NCBI GenBank assembly: GCA_028821515.1
Contig: JAPPGA010000063.1
Location: forward strand, 37,421 to 101,420
Length of the DNA: 64,000 nucleotides
Source of the DNA: Gammaproteobacteria bacterium
GTDB lineage: Bacteria; Pseudomonadota; Gammaproteobacteria; Pseudomonadales; Azotimanducaceae
Direction of reading: 5' to 3'
The notes beneath the pieces were generated by a model. It saw nothing but the letters and a program-made list of their open reading frames with translations. It made no database searches and was not told where the DNA came from. Shown in pieces: positions 10,064-19,731 of this stretch. Every line of letters begins with the position of its first letter. Positions within the stretch are counted from its first letter, which is position 1. The position numbers and the translations under genes are program-made.

Positions 10064-10696
10064 GTGGTGCGCGTAAGGGCAAAGATCTGCGGAATAACAT
10101 CCGTAGGCGATGCCGCGATTGCGGCGGCCGCGGGATGTGACGCCGTGGGTATCAACTTCTACCCGGGAAGCCCGAGGTGCGTGTCGGTCCAGGTCGCACG
10201 TGACATCGCCGCTTCCCTGCCTCCGTTTGTCACCCCGGTGGGAATATTCGTGGACGCCGAGCCGGAGCGGATCGAAGCGGTACTGCGCCAGGTGCGGCTG
10301 GGTCTCCTGCAGTTCAACGGCGACGAACCGCCGGCGGCGTGCGAGCGGTTCGGCGTACCGTACGCCAAGGTGATAAGTGTCCGGAAACCACTTGACGTCA
10401 TGGCCCTGGATCAGCACTACGGTTCCGCAGCCGCATTCCTGCTTGATACGTTCGATCCGGCGGCGCGCGGAGGCACCGGCCGGACCTTCGACTGGTCTCT
10501 TTGGCCTGCGAACGCGATCAAGCCCCTGGTGCTTGCCGGGGGGCTGACCCCGGACAACGTGTGCGACGCGATTCGCAGGTTGCGTCCCTACGGCGTTGAC
10601 GTCAGCAGCGGCGTGGAGAACGAAGTAGAGGGCGTGAAGAGCCCGGAGAAGGTGCGTGCGTTCATGGACGAGGTAAGGCGTGGCGGGAACGAATAA
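10064..10696 (+). CDS. trpF: Phosphoribosylanthranilate isomerase
   Basis: Amadori rearrangement of phosphoribosylanthranilate in tryptophan synthesis, on a single-domain TIM barrel of 210 residues. It shows the family start AKICGIT, the barrel strands AVGINFY and LLDTF, and the phosphate-binding end GVDVSSGVE. Two adjacent GTG codons (10064 and 10067) can start it; no ATG fits. The frame runs far upstream into truA, but that part is not TrpF-like. The 3' end overlaps the trpB start by 17 bases. Confidence 0.95.
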   Translation: MVRVRAKICGITSVGDAAIAAAAGCDAVGINFYPGSPRCVSVQVARDIAASLPPFVTPVGIFVDAEPERIEAVLRQVRLGLLQFNGDEPPAACERFGVPYAKVISVRKPLDVMALDQHYGSAAAFLLDTFDPAARGGTGRTFDWSLWPANAIKPLVLAGGLTPDNVCDAIRRLRPYGVDVSSGVENEVEGVKSPEKVRAFMDEVRRGGNE

Positions 10697-11894
10697 GACA
10701 GCCTATCGCGAACCCCGGCGGGGAGGGCGGTTCGGCCCCTACGGTGGCCGATTCGTCGCCGAAACGCTGATGTACGCGCTCGATCAACTGACGACGCTCT
10801 ACGAGAAGCTGAAGGGCGACGACGACTTCCGGCGCGAGCTGGACCGCGACCTTGCGAGCTACGTGGGCAGACCGACACCGCTGTACCTGGCCGAGCGGCT
10901 TACCGCCGAGCTGGGCGGCGCGAAGATCTACCTGAAGCGCGAGGACCTCAATCACACGGGCGCGCACAAGATCAACAACACCGTGGGTCAGGCCCTGCTG
11001 GCGAAACGCATGGGCAAACCACGCATCATCGCGGAGACCGGGGCTGGGCAGCACGGCGTCGCCACCGCGACGGTCGCGGCGCGCATCGGCCTCGAATGTT
11101 GCGTCTACATGGGTTCGGAAGACATCGCCCGGCAAAGCGCCAACGTCTATCGCATGAAAATGCTCGGGGCCCAGGTCATCCCGGTCGAATCCGGTTCGAA
11201 AACGCTGAAAGACGCGATGAACGAAGCGATGCGGGACTGGGTCACCAATGTCGATACGACCCACTACATCATCGGCAGCGTCGCGGGGCCGCATCCGTAT
11301 CCCATGATGGTGCGGGACTTCCAGGCGGTGATCGGCCGGGAGGCCCGGGCGCAGTGCTTGGGTCTGGAAGGTCGCCTGCCGGACCTGCTGGTGGCGTGCA
11401 TCGGCGGCGGTTCCAACGCCATGGGACTGTTCTATCCATTCGTGGATGACGAGAGTGTCGACATGGTTGGCGTGGAGGCGGCAGGGCTTGGCCTCTCCAC
11501 CGAGCAGCATGCGGCGCCGCTCAACGCGGGAACCCCGGGCGTCCTGCACGGCCAGCACACATACCTGATGCAGGACGAAGACGGCCAGATCTTGCAGACC
11601 CACTCCATTTCGGCCGGGCTCGACTATCCGGGTGTCGGGCCGGAACATGCCCACTGGAAGGACATCGGCCGCGCCCGCTATACCGCGGTCACGGACGACG
11701 AAGCGCTGGAGGCTTTCCGGTTGCTGAACCGGACGGAGGGCATCCTGCCAGCGCTGGAGTCGAGCCACGCAGTGGCCTGGGTCGCGCGGGAAGCGCACCA
11801 GATGGCCGATTCCGACATCGTCATCGTGAATCTCTCCGGCCGCGGCGACAAGGACATCAACACCGTGGCCGAACTCGACGGCATCGGGTTATGA
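10680..11894 (+). CDS. trpB: Tryptophan synthase beta subunit
   Basis: PLP enzyme that condenses indole with serine; 404 residues from a GTG inside the end of trpF. Lys97 in HTGAHKINN is the PLP Schiff-base lysine. The glycine-rich phosphate loop GGGSNA and the [12 protein letters not shown] start are conserved. The product acts as an alpha2-beta2 complex with TrpA, whose gene overlaps by 4 bp. In Pseudomonas trpBA is elsewhere; here it sits in the truA-trpF cluster as in Xanthomonas-type genomes. Confidence 0.98.
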   Translation: MAGTNKTAYREPRRGGRFGPYGGRFVAETLMYALDQLTTLYEKLKGDDDFRRELDRDLASYVGRPTPLYLAERLTAELGGAKIYLKREDLNHTGAHKINNTVGQALLAKRMGKPRIIAETGAGQHGVATATVAARIGLECCVYMGSEDIARQSANVYRMKMLGAQVIPVESGSKTLKDAMNEAMRDWVTNVDTTHYIIGSVAGPHPYPMMVRDFQAVIGREARAQCLGLEGRLPDLLVACIGGGSNAMGLFYPFVDDESVDMVGVEAAGLGLSTEQHAAPLNAGTPGVLHGQHTYLMQDEDGQILQTHSISAGLDYPGVGPEHAHWKDIGRARYTAVTDDEALEAFRLLNRTEGILPALESSHAVAWVAREAHQMADSDIVIVNLSGRGDKDINTVAELDGIGL

Positions 11895-12697
11895 GCCGGC
11901 TGGGCACAACGCTGGCTACGCGTCGTGCTGCCGGCACCAAGGCGCTGACGGCCTTCATCACCGCAGGAGACCCCCTGCTGGAAGCCACCGTGCCTGCACT
12001 GCGCGCCCTGGTGCGGGGCGGTGCGGACATCGTCGAACTCGGCGTGCCGTTCTCGGACCCGGAGGCCGAAGGGCCGTCGATCCAGCGATCGTCCGAACGT
12101 GCCCTCGCGAACGGGGTGACGCTCGCCTCCGTGCTGGACATGACCCGGGAGTTTCGGAACTGGAATGACGTGACGCCGGTGGTGCTCATGGGGTACCTGA
12201 ACAGCATCATGCGCATGGGATACGACGAGTTCGCCTGCCGCGCCCATGAAGCCGGCGTGGACGGTCTCATCGTCGTGAACCTGCCGCCGGAAGAGGCTGC
12301 CGAAGCGCAGGAGTCGTTGGCTCGCCAGAACATCGACCTGATCTTCCTGGTGGCGCCCACGACGTCCCTGGTGAGGGCCGTGCAGATCTCGGAGCGCGCC
12401 AGCGGGTTCATATACTACGTGTCACTGAAGGGGGTCACCGGTGCGCGCCATCTCGATACCATCGATGTCGAACGCAACATCTGGACGTTGCGGAAAGTAA
12501 CTGACCTGCCCGTTCAGGTGGGCTTCGGCATAAGGGATGCGGAGTCGGCCCGAGCCGTGGCCCGGGTAGCCGACGGCATCGTCGTGGGAAGCATGCTGGT
12601 GGATGTCATGGGAGAACGCCGGGACGATCCGGCCAGCATCCCGGCTGCGCTCCAGACGCAGGTGGCCGTGTTGCGGGAGGCCATTGACACGTTGTGA
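11891..12697 (+). CDS. trpA: Tryptophan synthase alpha subunit
   Basis: Aldol cleavage of indole-3-glycerol phosphate to indole; TIM barrel of 268 residues. Glu49 in [12 protein letters not shown] matches the catalytic Glu49 of E. coli TrpA at the same number. The second catalytic residue, Asp60 in E. coli (LADGP), is read here as Glu60 (EAEGP). The loop-6 segment KGVTGAR and the phosphate-site GFGIRD are present. The ATG overlaps the trpB stop, and the stop overlaps the folC GTG, so translation is probably coupled on both sides. Confidence 0.95.
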   Translation: MSRLGTTLATRRAAGTKALTAFITAGDPLLEATVPALRALVRGGADIVELGVPFSDPEAEGPSIQRSSERALANGVTLASVLDMTREFRNWNDVTPVVLMGYLNSIMRMGYDEFACRAHEAGVDGLIVVNLPPEEAAEAQESLARQNIDLIFLVAPTTSLVRAVQISERASGFIYYVSLKGVTGARHLDTIDVERNIWTLRKVTDLPVQVGFGIRDAESARAVARVADGIVVGSMLVDVMGERRDDPASIPAALQTQVAVLREAIDTL

Positions 12698-14031
12698 ATG
12701 CCGCGATACGGGATGGGCGAAACAGCGGGACGGGCGGGCTGGGCGAAAAGAAGGGCGGGCTGGGCGAAAAAGAGGGCGGGGGTGAAACACGACGTGCCCC
12801 AGGGGTCGCCGACCTCGCGGGCTGGCTGGAGTGCATCGGCGTCGAACACCCGAAAACCGTGGTGCGGGGAGTCGGACACGTGGCGGAGGTCGCTTCCCGT
12901 GCCGGACTCAATCCGCCGGCGCCCGTCAATTTCGTGGTGGCCGGCACAAACGGCAAGGGCTCGACGGCGGTCTTCCTGGAACGCCTGCTCATGGCCTCGG
13001 GCCGGACCGTGGGGACCACGCTATCGCCGCACCTCCTGCGCTTCAACGAGCGTATCCGCGTTGATGGCAGGGAAGTCGAAGATGAGGAGATCGTCGCCGC
13101 CTTCGAAGTCGTGGAAGCTGCCCGGCAAGACGTGGCGCTCACCTACTTCGAATACGCGATCCTCGCGGCGTTTGGGGTCTTCCGCGATCGCAAGGTCGAC
13201 GCATCGGTGCTTGAAGTGGGGCTCGGCGGACGTCTTGACGCGGTTAACGTCGTCGATGCGGATGTCGCAATCATCACCAGCATCGGTCTCGAGCACCAGG
13301 ACTACCTTGGACCCGATGTCGAAGCCATCGGCGCGGAGAAAGCGGGGGTGATGCGCCGGGGACGGCCGGCCGTATTCGGCGCCCGCGACATGCCGAACTC
13401 CGTTCGCGCCCGGGCCGCGGAACTGGACGCACACCTCGTCGTGAACGGAGTCGACTATCGTCATGCCATCGACAGTGGCGGCTGGGTCGTGAACCTGTTC
13501 GATGGTCGGCGAGTACGGGTCGGCGAACGCCCCAGGGTGGCGGCGGACAACGCTGCGGCAGCGGTGCAGGCCCTGGCCATGATCGAGCCGGACTTCGATA
13601 CGGCCGCACTTGCCGAAGCCTGCCGTGTTGCGACGATTCCGGGGCGCCTCGAACGCGTGGATGCCCGCGGCCGGCGATGGATTCTCGATGTCGCGCACAA
13701 CCCGCATGCGGCGGGGTTCCTGCGCGAGAACCTGGAGGGGCCCATCGCCGTTGCGATTCTCGGCATGCTGAAAGACAAGGCTCACGCCGGCGTCGCTAGA
13801 GCTCTCGCCGGCCGCGTCGAGCGGTGGGTGGTCACGGACAACACGGCGTCTCGGGGATTGAGGGCCGCAGAACTGGGCAAACGGCTGCCGGTTCGGCATG
13901 CGCGAGAGCCCCGAATACGGGACGCCATCGCGTACGCCGTATCTACTACGGAGGCAAACGATGTTATCCTCGTACTCGGTTCGTTCGATACCGTGGCCCG
14001 CGCGCGACAAGAACTGATCCGTGCAAAGTAG
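12694..14031 (+). CDS. folC: Bifunctional folylpolyglutamate/dihydrofolate synthase with a repeat-derived N-terminal insert
   Basis: Adds glutamate to dihydropteroate and to folates. Mur-ligase-type protein with the ATP loop GTNGKGST near residues 86-93, the LSPHLLRFNERIRVDG block and LEVGLGGRLDAVN. The only usable start is the GTG at 12694, overlapping the trpA stop. Residues about 12-35 are a low-complexity Gly/Glu/Lys tract with GGLGEKK and GGLGEKE in tandem, encoded by a dispersed repeat. The conserved protein starts at about ADLAGWLE (residue 40), so the tract is an extra N-terminal segment. accD, often found just upstream of folC, is absent. Length 445 residues (E. coli 422). Confidence 0.92.
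   Translation: MNAAIRDGRNSGTGGLGEKKGGLGEKEGGGETRRAPGVADLAGWLECIGVEHPKTVVRGVGHVAEVASRAGLNPPAPVNFVVAGTNGKGSTAVFLERLLMASGRTVGTTLSPHLLRFNERIRVDGREVEDEEIVAAFEVVEAARQDVALTYFEYAILAAFGVFRDRKVDASVLEVGLGGRLDAVNVVDADVAIITSIGLEHQDYLGPDVEAIGAEKAGVMRRGRPAVFGARDMPNSVRARAAELDAHLVVNGVDYRHAIDSGGWVVNLFDGRRVRVGERPRVAADNAAAAVQALAMIEPDFDTAALAEACRVATIPGRLERVDARGRRWILDVAHNPHAAGFLRENLEGPIAVAILGMLKDKAHAGVARALAGRVERWVVTDNTASRGLRAAELGKRLPVRHAREPRIRDAIAYAVSTTEANDVILVLGSFDTVARARQELIRAK
12728..12810 (+). repeat. Dispersed repeat copy inside folC
   Basis: This GC-rich tract holds two 18-bp units GGGCGGGCTGGGCGAAAA at a 21-bp period (12732 and 12753), then GGGCGGGGGTGAAACACG and a GCCCCAGGGG stem-like end. The same order, with one unit fewer, recurs at 52537-52612. 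Its core recurs inverted at 60089-60127. The 21-bp period keeps the folC frame open. Confidence 0.65.
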
Positions 14032-14073
14032 TTCCAGCCCCCGATCTTTCGCGGCAACTCCCGGCTACGCTCA

Positions 14074-14634
14074 ATGCTGAGCGACCAGACCCGATACCGG
14101 GTTACCGGAACCATCTTTCTTGTCGCCCTGGCGGCGATTTTCTTTCCGATGCTCTTCGACGGCGACGGGCTCGAACCATTGGAGTTGCCACCGCTGGATG
14201 AACAGCGCATCGACGTCAGCGCCGTGGAGGCGGTGCAGGACGTACCCGTCCCGGACTTCGCCTCGACCATCGCCGGACGCGATGAGATATTGGCGGAAAC
14301 GGATGACGAGGGCTATCGGCTCGAGACGGGCGTGAAGTTCGGCGAACCCGTGCTTGCCGAAGAGGACGAGCCGCTCGAGATGCCGGCGGATGCCTGGGCC
14401 GTCCAGGTCGGCAGCTTCGCGGCGCATGAACGTGCCGTCGCGTTGCGTGACCGCCTGCGCTCGGATGGTTACCACGTGCTGGTCTCGCAGTTGAAACAGG
14501 CGGACCAGAGGCCGCAGAAACTGACGCGCGTCGCCGTTGGTCCAATGATTGACCGGGAAGATGCCGATCGCCTCAAGTCGGAGCTGTCAGACCGCTATGG
14601 CGTCAACGCCATGGTGGTCAAGTTCGGGTATTGA
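14074..14634 (+). CDS. dedD: SPOR-domain inner-membrane protein (DedD-like)
   Basis: The 186-residue protein has a short cytoplasmic N-terminus, one membrane segment (GTIFLVALAAIFFPMLF, residues 12-28), an acidic periplasmic linker and a C-terminal SPOR domain from about residue 107 (WAVQVGSFAAHERAVALRD). SPOR domains bind denuded septal peptidoglycan, so a role in cell division is likely from the family. The folC-dedD-cvpA-purF order is conserved in gammaproteobacteria. Start ATG 14074. Confidence 0.85.
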   Translation: MLSDQTRYRVTGTIFLVALAAIFFPMLFDGDGLEPLELPPLDEQRIDVSAVEAVQDVPVPDFASTIAGRDEILAETDDEGYRLETGVKFGEPVLAEEDEPLEMPADAWAVQVGSFAAHERAVALRDRLRSDGYHVLVSQLKQADQRPQKLTRVAVGPMIDREDADRLKSELSDRYGVNAMVVKFGY

Positions 14635-14683
14635 TGGGACTGCCCTTCGTTGACACAGACGACGCCCGCCGGAGGCCACGGCC

Positions 14684-15223
14684 TTGATACTGCCCACAGC
14701 CGACATCGTCATCGTGTGCCTCATCCTGCTGTCGGCCGTGATCGGCCTGTTCAGGGGGCTGGTCAAGGAGCTCGTTTCGCTCGTTGTCTGGGTTTGCGCA
14801 ATCGCTGGCGCGATGCTGTTCGCACCGCTCCTCGCGGATCACCTGGCGGCTGCTATCGAGGCGAGTCGGCCGATCCGCGTCGTCATCGCCTTTCTCGCCG
14901 TTTTCTTTGGGGTGCTGATCGCAGGTGGGCTGCTGCAGTGGTGGTTGGCGAAGCTGATTCAATCCACCGGCCTGGGTGGCACCGACCGGTTCCTCGGTTT
15001 CATTTTTGGCGCATCGCGCGGAGCCCTGGTCGTAGTGGCGGGACTCATCCTGGTGCGGCCCTTCGCGGAGACAAGCGTCTGGTGGGACCAGTCCCTGCTG
15101 CGGCCGGAGATGCTGGTTTTCGAGGACGACATCCTCAGGCTGTTCCGCTTGACGGACACGGAACGCGTGGACCTGGAAACGACGCTCGTTGGAGCCCGGG
15201 ACGAAGGCGCGATTGAAATCTGA
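14684..15223 (+). CDS. cvpA: CvpA family membrane protein
   Basis: Small inner-membrane protein, 179 residues, with four predicted membrane segments (for example IVCLILLSAVIGLFRGL and VVIAFLAVFFGVLIAGG) and a conserved glycine-rich FLGFIFGASRGALVV stretch. The start is a TTG at 14684, supported by a GGAGG sequence 8 bases upstream; no ATG or GTG fits. The stop is immediately followed by the purF ATG. CvpA is linked to colicin V export and envelope tolerance in E. coli; its biochemical role is not settled. Confidence 0.92.
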   Translation: MILPTADIVIVCLILLSAVIGLFRGLVKELVSLVVWVCAIAGAMLFAPLLADHLAAAIEASRPIRVVIAFLAVFFGVLIAGGLLQWWLAKLIQSTGLGGTDRFLGFIFGASRGALVVVAGLILVRPFAETSVWWDQSLLRPEMLVFEDDILRLFRLTDTERVDLETTLVGARDEGAIEI

Positions 15224-16747
15224 ATGTGCGGCGTTGTCGGAATCGTTACCGGGGGTCAGGCGAACCAGGCGCTGTATGACGCTTTGACCGCGTTGCAGCA
15301 CCGGGGCCAGGATGCGGCGGGCATGGTCACCTGCGACGGCACGCGGGTGCAGCTGCGCAAGGCGAACGGCCTCGTGCGCGACGTCTTCGAGCAGCGGCAT
15401 ATGCAGCGCCTGGTCGGGAACATCGGGATAGGGCATGTGCGCTACCCGACCGCGGGAACTTCGAGTTCGGCGGAAGCGCAGCCCATGTACGTCAACTCGC
15501 CCTACGGCATCGCGCTTGCGCACAACGGCAATCTCACGAACGCCGCGGAACTGGAGCGGGACGTGTTCCACGAGGATAGACGTCACGTCAACACCGATTC
15601 GGATTCGGAGATTCTGCTCAACGTCTTCGCGCACGAACTGGATCAGACCGGTGCCCAGGCTCTGGATGCGGACGATGTTTTCGCTGCCGTGGAAGGCGTG
15701 CATCGGCGCTGCCGTGGCGCCTACGCCGTGGTGGCGATGATCATAGGCGGCGGCATCGTGGGATTTCGCGACTGCTACGGCATCAGGCCGCTGGTCTTCG
15801 GACGGCGCGAGGCGGATTCGGGCACCGAGTACATCGTGGCCTCGGAAAGTGTCGTGCTCGACACCCTCGGATTCGAGTTGATCCGGGACGTGTTGCCCGG
15901 CGAAGCGGTCTATATCGACGTTGACGGCAACCTTCACACGAAGCGTTGCGGTCCGGAGCGCGCATACTCCCCGTGCATCTTCGAACATGTCTATTTCGCG
16001 CGCCCGGACTCCATCATGGATGAAGTCTCGGTGTACAAGGCGCGCTTGCGGATGGGGGAGACGCTAGCCGACCGCATCGTTGATCACTACTCGCAGCGCG
16101 ATCACGATATCGACGTGGTGATTCCCGTCCCGGATACGGCGCGTACGGCGGCGCTGCCGCTGGCGCATCGGCTGGACGTCAAGTTTCGCGAGGGGCTGGT
16201 CAAGAACCCCTACGTGGGCAGGACCTTCATCATGCCGGGGCAGAGCCAGCGGCGGCAGTCCGTCCGGCAGAAGCACAACGCCATCGAGCTGGAATTCAAG
16301 GACAAGAACGTCTTGCTGGTGGACGATTCAATCGTACGCGGAACGACCACCACGCAGATCATCCAGCTTGCCCGGGACGCCGGCGCGCGAAAGGTGTACT
16401 TCGCCTGCGCGGCGCCGCCGGTTCGCTACCCGAACGTCTACGGCATCGACATGCCGGCGGCGAACGAGTTCGTCGCGTACAACCGCACGGAAGAGGAAGT
16501 CGGCCGGATCATCGGCGCGGACTGGCTGATCTATCAGACCATCGGAGACCTCATCGCCTCCGCGCAGGAAGGCAATCCCAGCCTCGAGGCCTTTGACTGT
16601 TCGGTGTTCGATGGGCACTACGTGACCGGCGACATCGACGAAGCCTATCTCGACCGCCTGTCCCTCGACCGGAACGACGCGAGCAAGCTGCTTCGGCAGA
16701 CCGAACTCGATGGCGACCAGATAGCGCTGCACAACCATGACTTGTAG
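15224..16747 (+). CDS. purF: Amidophosphoribosyltransferase
   Basis: First committed step of purine synthesis: PRPP plus glutamine to phosphoribosylamine. The protein has 507 residues (E. coli 505). The Cys directly after the initiator Met (MCGVVGIV) is the Ntn-type glutaminase nucleophile. The PRPP-binding motif [13 protein letters not shown] lies near residues 364-376. The start abuts the cvpA stop, as in the E. coli cvpA-purF operon. Confidence 0.98.
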   Translation: MCGVVGIVTGGQANQALYDALTALQHRGQDAAGMVTCDGTRVQLRKANGLVRDVFEQRHMQRLVGNIGIGHVRYPTAGTSSSAEAQPMYVNSPYGIALAHNGNLTNAAELERDVFHEDRRHVNTDSDSEILLNVFAHELDQTGAQALDADDVFAAVEGVHRRCRGAYAVVAMIIGGGIVGFRDCYGIRPLVFGRREADSGTEYIVASESVVLDTLGFELIRDVLPGEAVYIDVDGNLHTKRCGPERAYSPCIFEHVYFARPDSIMDEVSVYKARLRMGETLADRIVDHYSQRDHDIDVVIPVPDTARTAALPLAHRLDVKFREGLVKNPYVGRTFIMPGQSQRRQSVRQKHNAIELEFKDKNVLLVDDSIVRGTTTTQIIQLARDAGARKVYFACAAPPVRYPNVYGIDMPAANEFVAYNRTEEEVGRIIGADWLIYQTIGDLIASAQEGNPSLEAFDCSVFDGHYVTGDIDEAYLDRLSLDRNDASKLLRQTELDGDQIALHNHDL

Positions 16748-16772
16748 CTGATTGGCTGTGGGTCCGACTCTT

Positions 16773-16828
16773 CTCTTGCGAGGGGTATCCCCTCGCGCAC
16801 TCTCTCTGCGAGGGACACCCTCGCGCTC
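16773..16828. repeat. Tandem pair of perfect hairpins after purF
   Basis: Two inverted repeats lie about 30 bp apart: GCGAGGGG-TAT-CCCCTCGC (16778-16796) and GCGAGGG-ACA-CCCTCGC (16808-16824). Both are flanked by CTCT-rich sequence on the left and CGCGC on the right, so the unit is duplicated. There is no U tract, so this is not a standard intrinsic terminator. It could be a REP-like element or an mRNA-stabilising structure between purF and the next gene. Confidence 0.6.
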
Positions 16829-16846
16829 CCGGGGGCTGAAGGCTCC

Positions 16847-17290
16847 GTGAGGATGCGGCAAACGCCGTGTATCGGTATCTGCTCGACCACCTACGGTGAC
16901 CTGATCTGCCGCGGCTGCAAGCGTTTCGCCCACGAAGTGACCGGGTGGAACGGGTATGCGGACGCGCAGCGAGTTGCCGTATGGCGGCGCCTCAGGGACC
17001 TGCGCGACGCTGCCGTGGCGGAATATGTGCTGATCGACAACGAAGCCGTCCTGTTTGAAGCCGCCGCGTCCCTGAAGATCGCTCCGGCGCCAGACTGGTC
17101 GGGTTTGAGTGCCGCCTACGAGATCCTGCGCCGGACGCGGGGCGCGCCGGACCTGGCATCCCTGGGACTCACGCGGTCGCGTTTCGCCGCTGGCATCGCG
17201 GCGCAGGATCTGTTCGGTGCCATAGACCGCGAGTTCTATGCCCGTGCCACGGCCGCCTACGAACGGAACTTTCGTATTCTCGCGCAATGA
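16847..17290 (+). CDS. DUF1289 domain protein
   Basis: Small soluble protein of 147 residues from the GTG at 16847 (145 if the ATG at 16853 is used). The N-terminal DUF1289 motif is clear: PCIGICSTTYGDLICRGCKR, with cysteines spaced as in a metal-binding knuckle, followed by W..Y.DAQR. DUF1289 proteins are usually about 60-90 residues. Here an extra C-terminal region (residues about 60-147) is helical and unrecognised. It overlaps miaE by 4 bp, so a functional link to tRNA modification is possible but inferred. Confidence 0.8.
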   Translation: MRMRQTPCIGICSTTYGDLICRGCKRFAHEVTGWNGYADAQRVAVWRRLRDLRDAAVAEYVLIDNEAVLFEAAASLKIAPAPDWSGLSAAYEILRRTRGAPDLASLGLTRSRFAAGIAAQDLFGAIDREFYARATAAYERNFRILAQ

Positions 17291-17904
17291 CCGACACGGA
17301 CATCGACCCGATTCGCCAGTTTCTGGCCTGTGAAACGCCCGACGCCTGGGTGGATGCCGCGCTGGATTCGCTCGACACGCTGCTGATCGACCACGCCAAC
17401 TGCGAGAAGAAGGCGGCGGGCACGGCGCTCAACATGCTGTTCCGTTACGTCGACCGGCCACGGTTGCTGACCGCGCTGTCGAAGCTCGCGCGGGAGGAGT
17501 TGCGGCACTTCGAGCAGGTGCTAAAGGTGATGCAATCCCGTGGCGTGACCTATCGCCACCTTTCGTCGTCACGCTACGCCGGCGGATTGTTCTCCCACGT
17601 CCGCCAGCGCGAACCGGGACGCGTCATCGACAGCCTTATCGTCGGCGCCATCATCGAGGCGCGCTCGTGCGAGCGCTTCCATCGGCTGTCGCAACGCATT
17701 GACGGCGACCTGGGACGTTTCTACGCGGACCTGCTGGCTTCGGAGGCGCGCCACTTCCAGATCTACCTGAGCCTCGCCCGCCAATGCGCCGGATCGCCGA
17801 TCGATAGTCGCGTACAGGAACTGCTCGAGGCGGAGAGGGCGTTGATCGTGGCGCCGGACAAGGAACTGCGGTTCCACGGCGGACCGCCCGCACCCTCCGG
17901 TTAG
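17287..17904 (+). CDS. miaE: tRNA 2-methylthio-N6-isopentenyladenosine hydroxylase MiaE
   Basis: O2-dependent diiron hydroxylase that turns ms2i6A37 into ms2io6A37. The 205-residue ferritin-like protein carries the helix ligands as DHANCEKKAA, REELRHFEQ and SEARHFQ, which give the Glu/ExxH pattern of the family. The ATG overlaps the upstream DUF1289 stop (ATGA). The TAG overlaps the stop of lpxH, which converges from the other strand. MiaA and MiaB are not in this window. Confidence 0.92.
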   Translation: MTDTDIDPIRQFLACETPDAWVDAALDSLDTLLIDHANCEKKAAGTALNMLFRYVDRPRLLTALSKLAREELRHFEQVLKVMQSRGVTYRHLSSSRYAGGLFSHVRQREPGRVIDSLIVGAIIEARSCERFHRLSQRIDGDLGRFYADLLASEARHFQIYLSLARQCAGSPIDSRVQELLEAERALIVAPDKELRFHGGPPAPSG

Positions 17905-18617
17905 AGCGGGAAACAGGCGAGTTCGGGTGCCTTGTCGAAACGGATAAACCAGCCGCAGCGGTCCCAGTCGCCCAATACGTAGCGCGTCCCGACCTTGTCT
18001 CCGAGACGCACGTCGTGCATCCCGGGCCGATGCGTATGCCCGTGAATGAGCGTTTTGCAACCCGTGCGGCGCATCAATGCGGCGACTTCGTGCGGCGTCA
18101 CATCCATGATGTTCTCGGGCTTGTTCGCGTTCGCCCGCCGGCTTTCCTGCCGCATCTGCCGCGCCAGTTCGCGGCGCTCTTCGAGGCTCTTGCCCAGAAT
18201 GTCCTTCTGCCACGCCTCGGAGCGAAACAACTGGCGCGCGAGCTGGTAGGCGGTGTCCTCGGTACAGAGCGCATCGCCGTGGGTCAGGAGTACGCGCTGA
18301 CCGTCAATTTCGGCGATATGCGGGTCTTCGATGAGTTCGCCGCCGACGTCCCGGGCGAACCGCTGGCCGAAAAGAAAGTCGCGGTTTCCGTGCATGATCC
18401 GCAAAGGGCAGAGGCGCGCCGCCCGGGACAGGGCATCGCGCACCGCCTCTGCGGTTTCGGAGTCGTCGTCGTCTCCGATCCACACTTCCACGAGATCACC
18501 CAGTATGTAGAGCGCATCGGCCGAAGGGGCCTCGCGCTCGATGAGGTCATTCAGTCCCTGGAGCACGTGCGGCCTGTCGGCGTCGATGTGCAGGTCCGAT
18601 ACGAACAGCGCCGTCAT
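17901..18617 (-). CDS. lpxH: UDP-2,3-diacylglucosamine diphosphatase
   Basis: Peripheral membrane metallophosphoesterase that hydrolyses UDP-2,3-diacylglucosamine to lipid X in lipid A synthesis. The protein has 238 residues (E. coli 240). The metal motifs appear in order: VSDLHID (residues 6-12), [21 protein letters not shown] and HGHTHRP. The ATG at 18617 overlaps the folD stop. The stop overlaps the miaE stop by 3 bases on the opposite strand. Confidence 0.95.
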   Translation of the reverse strand: MTALFVSDLHIDADRPHVLQGLNDLIEREAPSADALYILGDLVEVWIGDDDDSETAEAVRDALSRAARLCPLRIMHGNRDFLFGQRFARDVGGELIEDPHIAEIDGQRVLLTHGDALCTEDTAYQLARQLFRSEAWQKDILGKSLEERRELARQMRQESRRANANKPENIMDVTPHEVAALMRRTGCKTLIHGHTHRPGMHDVRLGDKVGTRYVLGDWDRCGWFIRFDKAPELACFPL

Positions 18618-19459
18618 GTCGCTTCGGCGGATTGGAGCGCGTTCTCCAGCATCGATACCCGCGTCATGGGGCCGACGCCCCCTGGCACCGGCGTGATCCA
18701 TGCGGCGCGTTTGGCCGCCGCCTCGAAGTCGACATCGCCGTACAGCTTGTTGTTCTCGCGGGTGATGCCGACATCGATGACGATCGCGCCAGGCTTGATC
18801 CAGTCGCCGCGTATGAGGCCGCGTTGACCGGTCGCGGATACCACGATGTCGGCGGCCGCGACGTGGCTCGCCGTGTCCCTGCTGAACTTGTGTGCCGAGG
18901 TGACGGTGCAGCCGACAAGGAGCAGTTCGAGGGTCATCGGCCTGCCGACATGGTTGGAGGCGCCGACGATGGTCGCGTCGAGGCCGCGCAACTCGCGCCC
19001 GGTGTGCTCGAGCAGCGTCATGATGCCCTTGGGCGTGCAGGATCGAAGTGTGGGCCTGCGCAACGCCAGGCAACCGATGTTGTAGGGGTGCACCCCGTCG
19101 ACATCCTTTGCGGGATCGATGCGTTCGAGCAGTCGGGAGGCGTCGAACTGCGGCGGCAGTGGCAACTGGACCAGGATCCCGTCGATACTGTCGTCGGCGT
19201 TGAGTTCATCGATCATCGCTGCCAGCTCCGAGGGCTGGGTATTGGCCGAGAGGTGGCGAATGTCGTGCTTGAAGCCCACCTCGCGGCAATCCCGCTGCTT
19301 TAGCCGGACATAGATTTCGGAGGCAGGATCGTCTCCGACCAGCAGTACGGCGACGCCGGGCGGTCGCAGATTCCTTTCGCGTCGCTCCGCCACGGCTGCG
19401 GCAATCCGTGACCGAATGGACGCTGCGATTGCGTTGCCGTCGAGAATTCGGCCGGTCAT
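18614..19459 (-). CDS. folD: Bifunctional methylenetetrahydrofolate dehydrogenase/cyclohydrolase
   Basis: Interconverts 5,10-methylene-THF, 5,10-methenyl-THF and 10-formyl-THF. The protein has 281 residues (E. coli 288). Catalytic [13 protein letters not shown] contains the conserved Tyr and Lys. The ILVQLPLPP and [10 protein letters not shown] signatures and the C-terminal PGGVGPMTR are intact. It is transcribed ahead of lpxH with a 4-bp overlap. One-carbon folates made here serve PurF-pathway enzymes and MetH. Confidence 0.97.
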   Translation of the reverse strand: MTGRILDGNAIAASIRSRIAAAVAERRERNLRPPGVAVLLVGDDPASEIYVRLKQRDCREVGFKHDIRHLSANTQPSELAAMIDELNADDSIDGILVQLPLPPQFDASRLLERIDPAKDVDGVHPYNIGCLALRRPTLRSCTPKGIMTLLEHTGRELRGLDATIVGASNHVGRPMTLELLLVGCTVTSAHKFSRDTASHVAAADIVVSATGQRGLIRGDWIKPGAIVIDVGITRENNKLYGDVDFEAAAKRAAWITPVPGGVGPMTRVSMLENALQSAEAT

Positions 19460-19731
19460 GATTTCCGTCCTGCCATGGCTGGAACGTGCCGTTGCCTCAC
19501 TTCAAGAGTTTGACATGCTTCAAGATTGACCGTCCATACGGCGCGAACACGATTCGCCAGTCGATTCACAGTGCGGGGGCGATGGGCAACGGGCAGCGGC
19601 CCCGGCGTGACGACCCACAGGCTTGCCGGAAACTTGGCAGGGGCGCATCCTTGCCGAGGATTCGCATTCCGGTGCCGGTAGTGGACGGCGCCAACAAGGA
19701 TTGCCTCGTCGTCGACAACTGAGCCTGGAGT

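Noticed and set aside
8182..10155. Minus-strand open frame of 657 codons
   Set aside because: It covers the antisense of the fimV-like gene and truA and shows only low-complexity Arg/Ser/Pro sequence.
16773..16828. CRISPR array
   Set aside because: Only two short palindromic units with a 30-bp period and no spacers of constant length; no cas genes. No CRISPR array is visible anywhere in the window.
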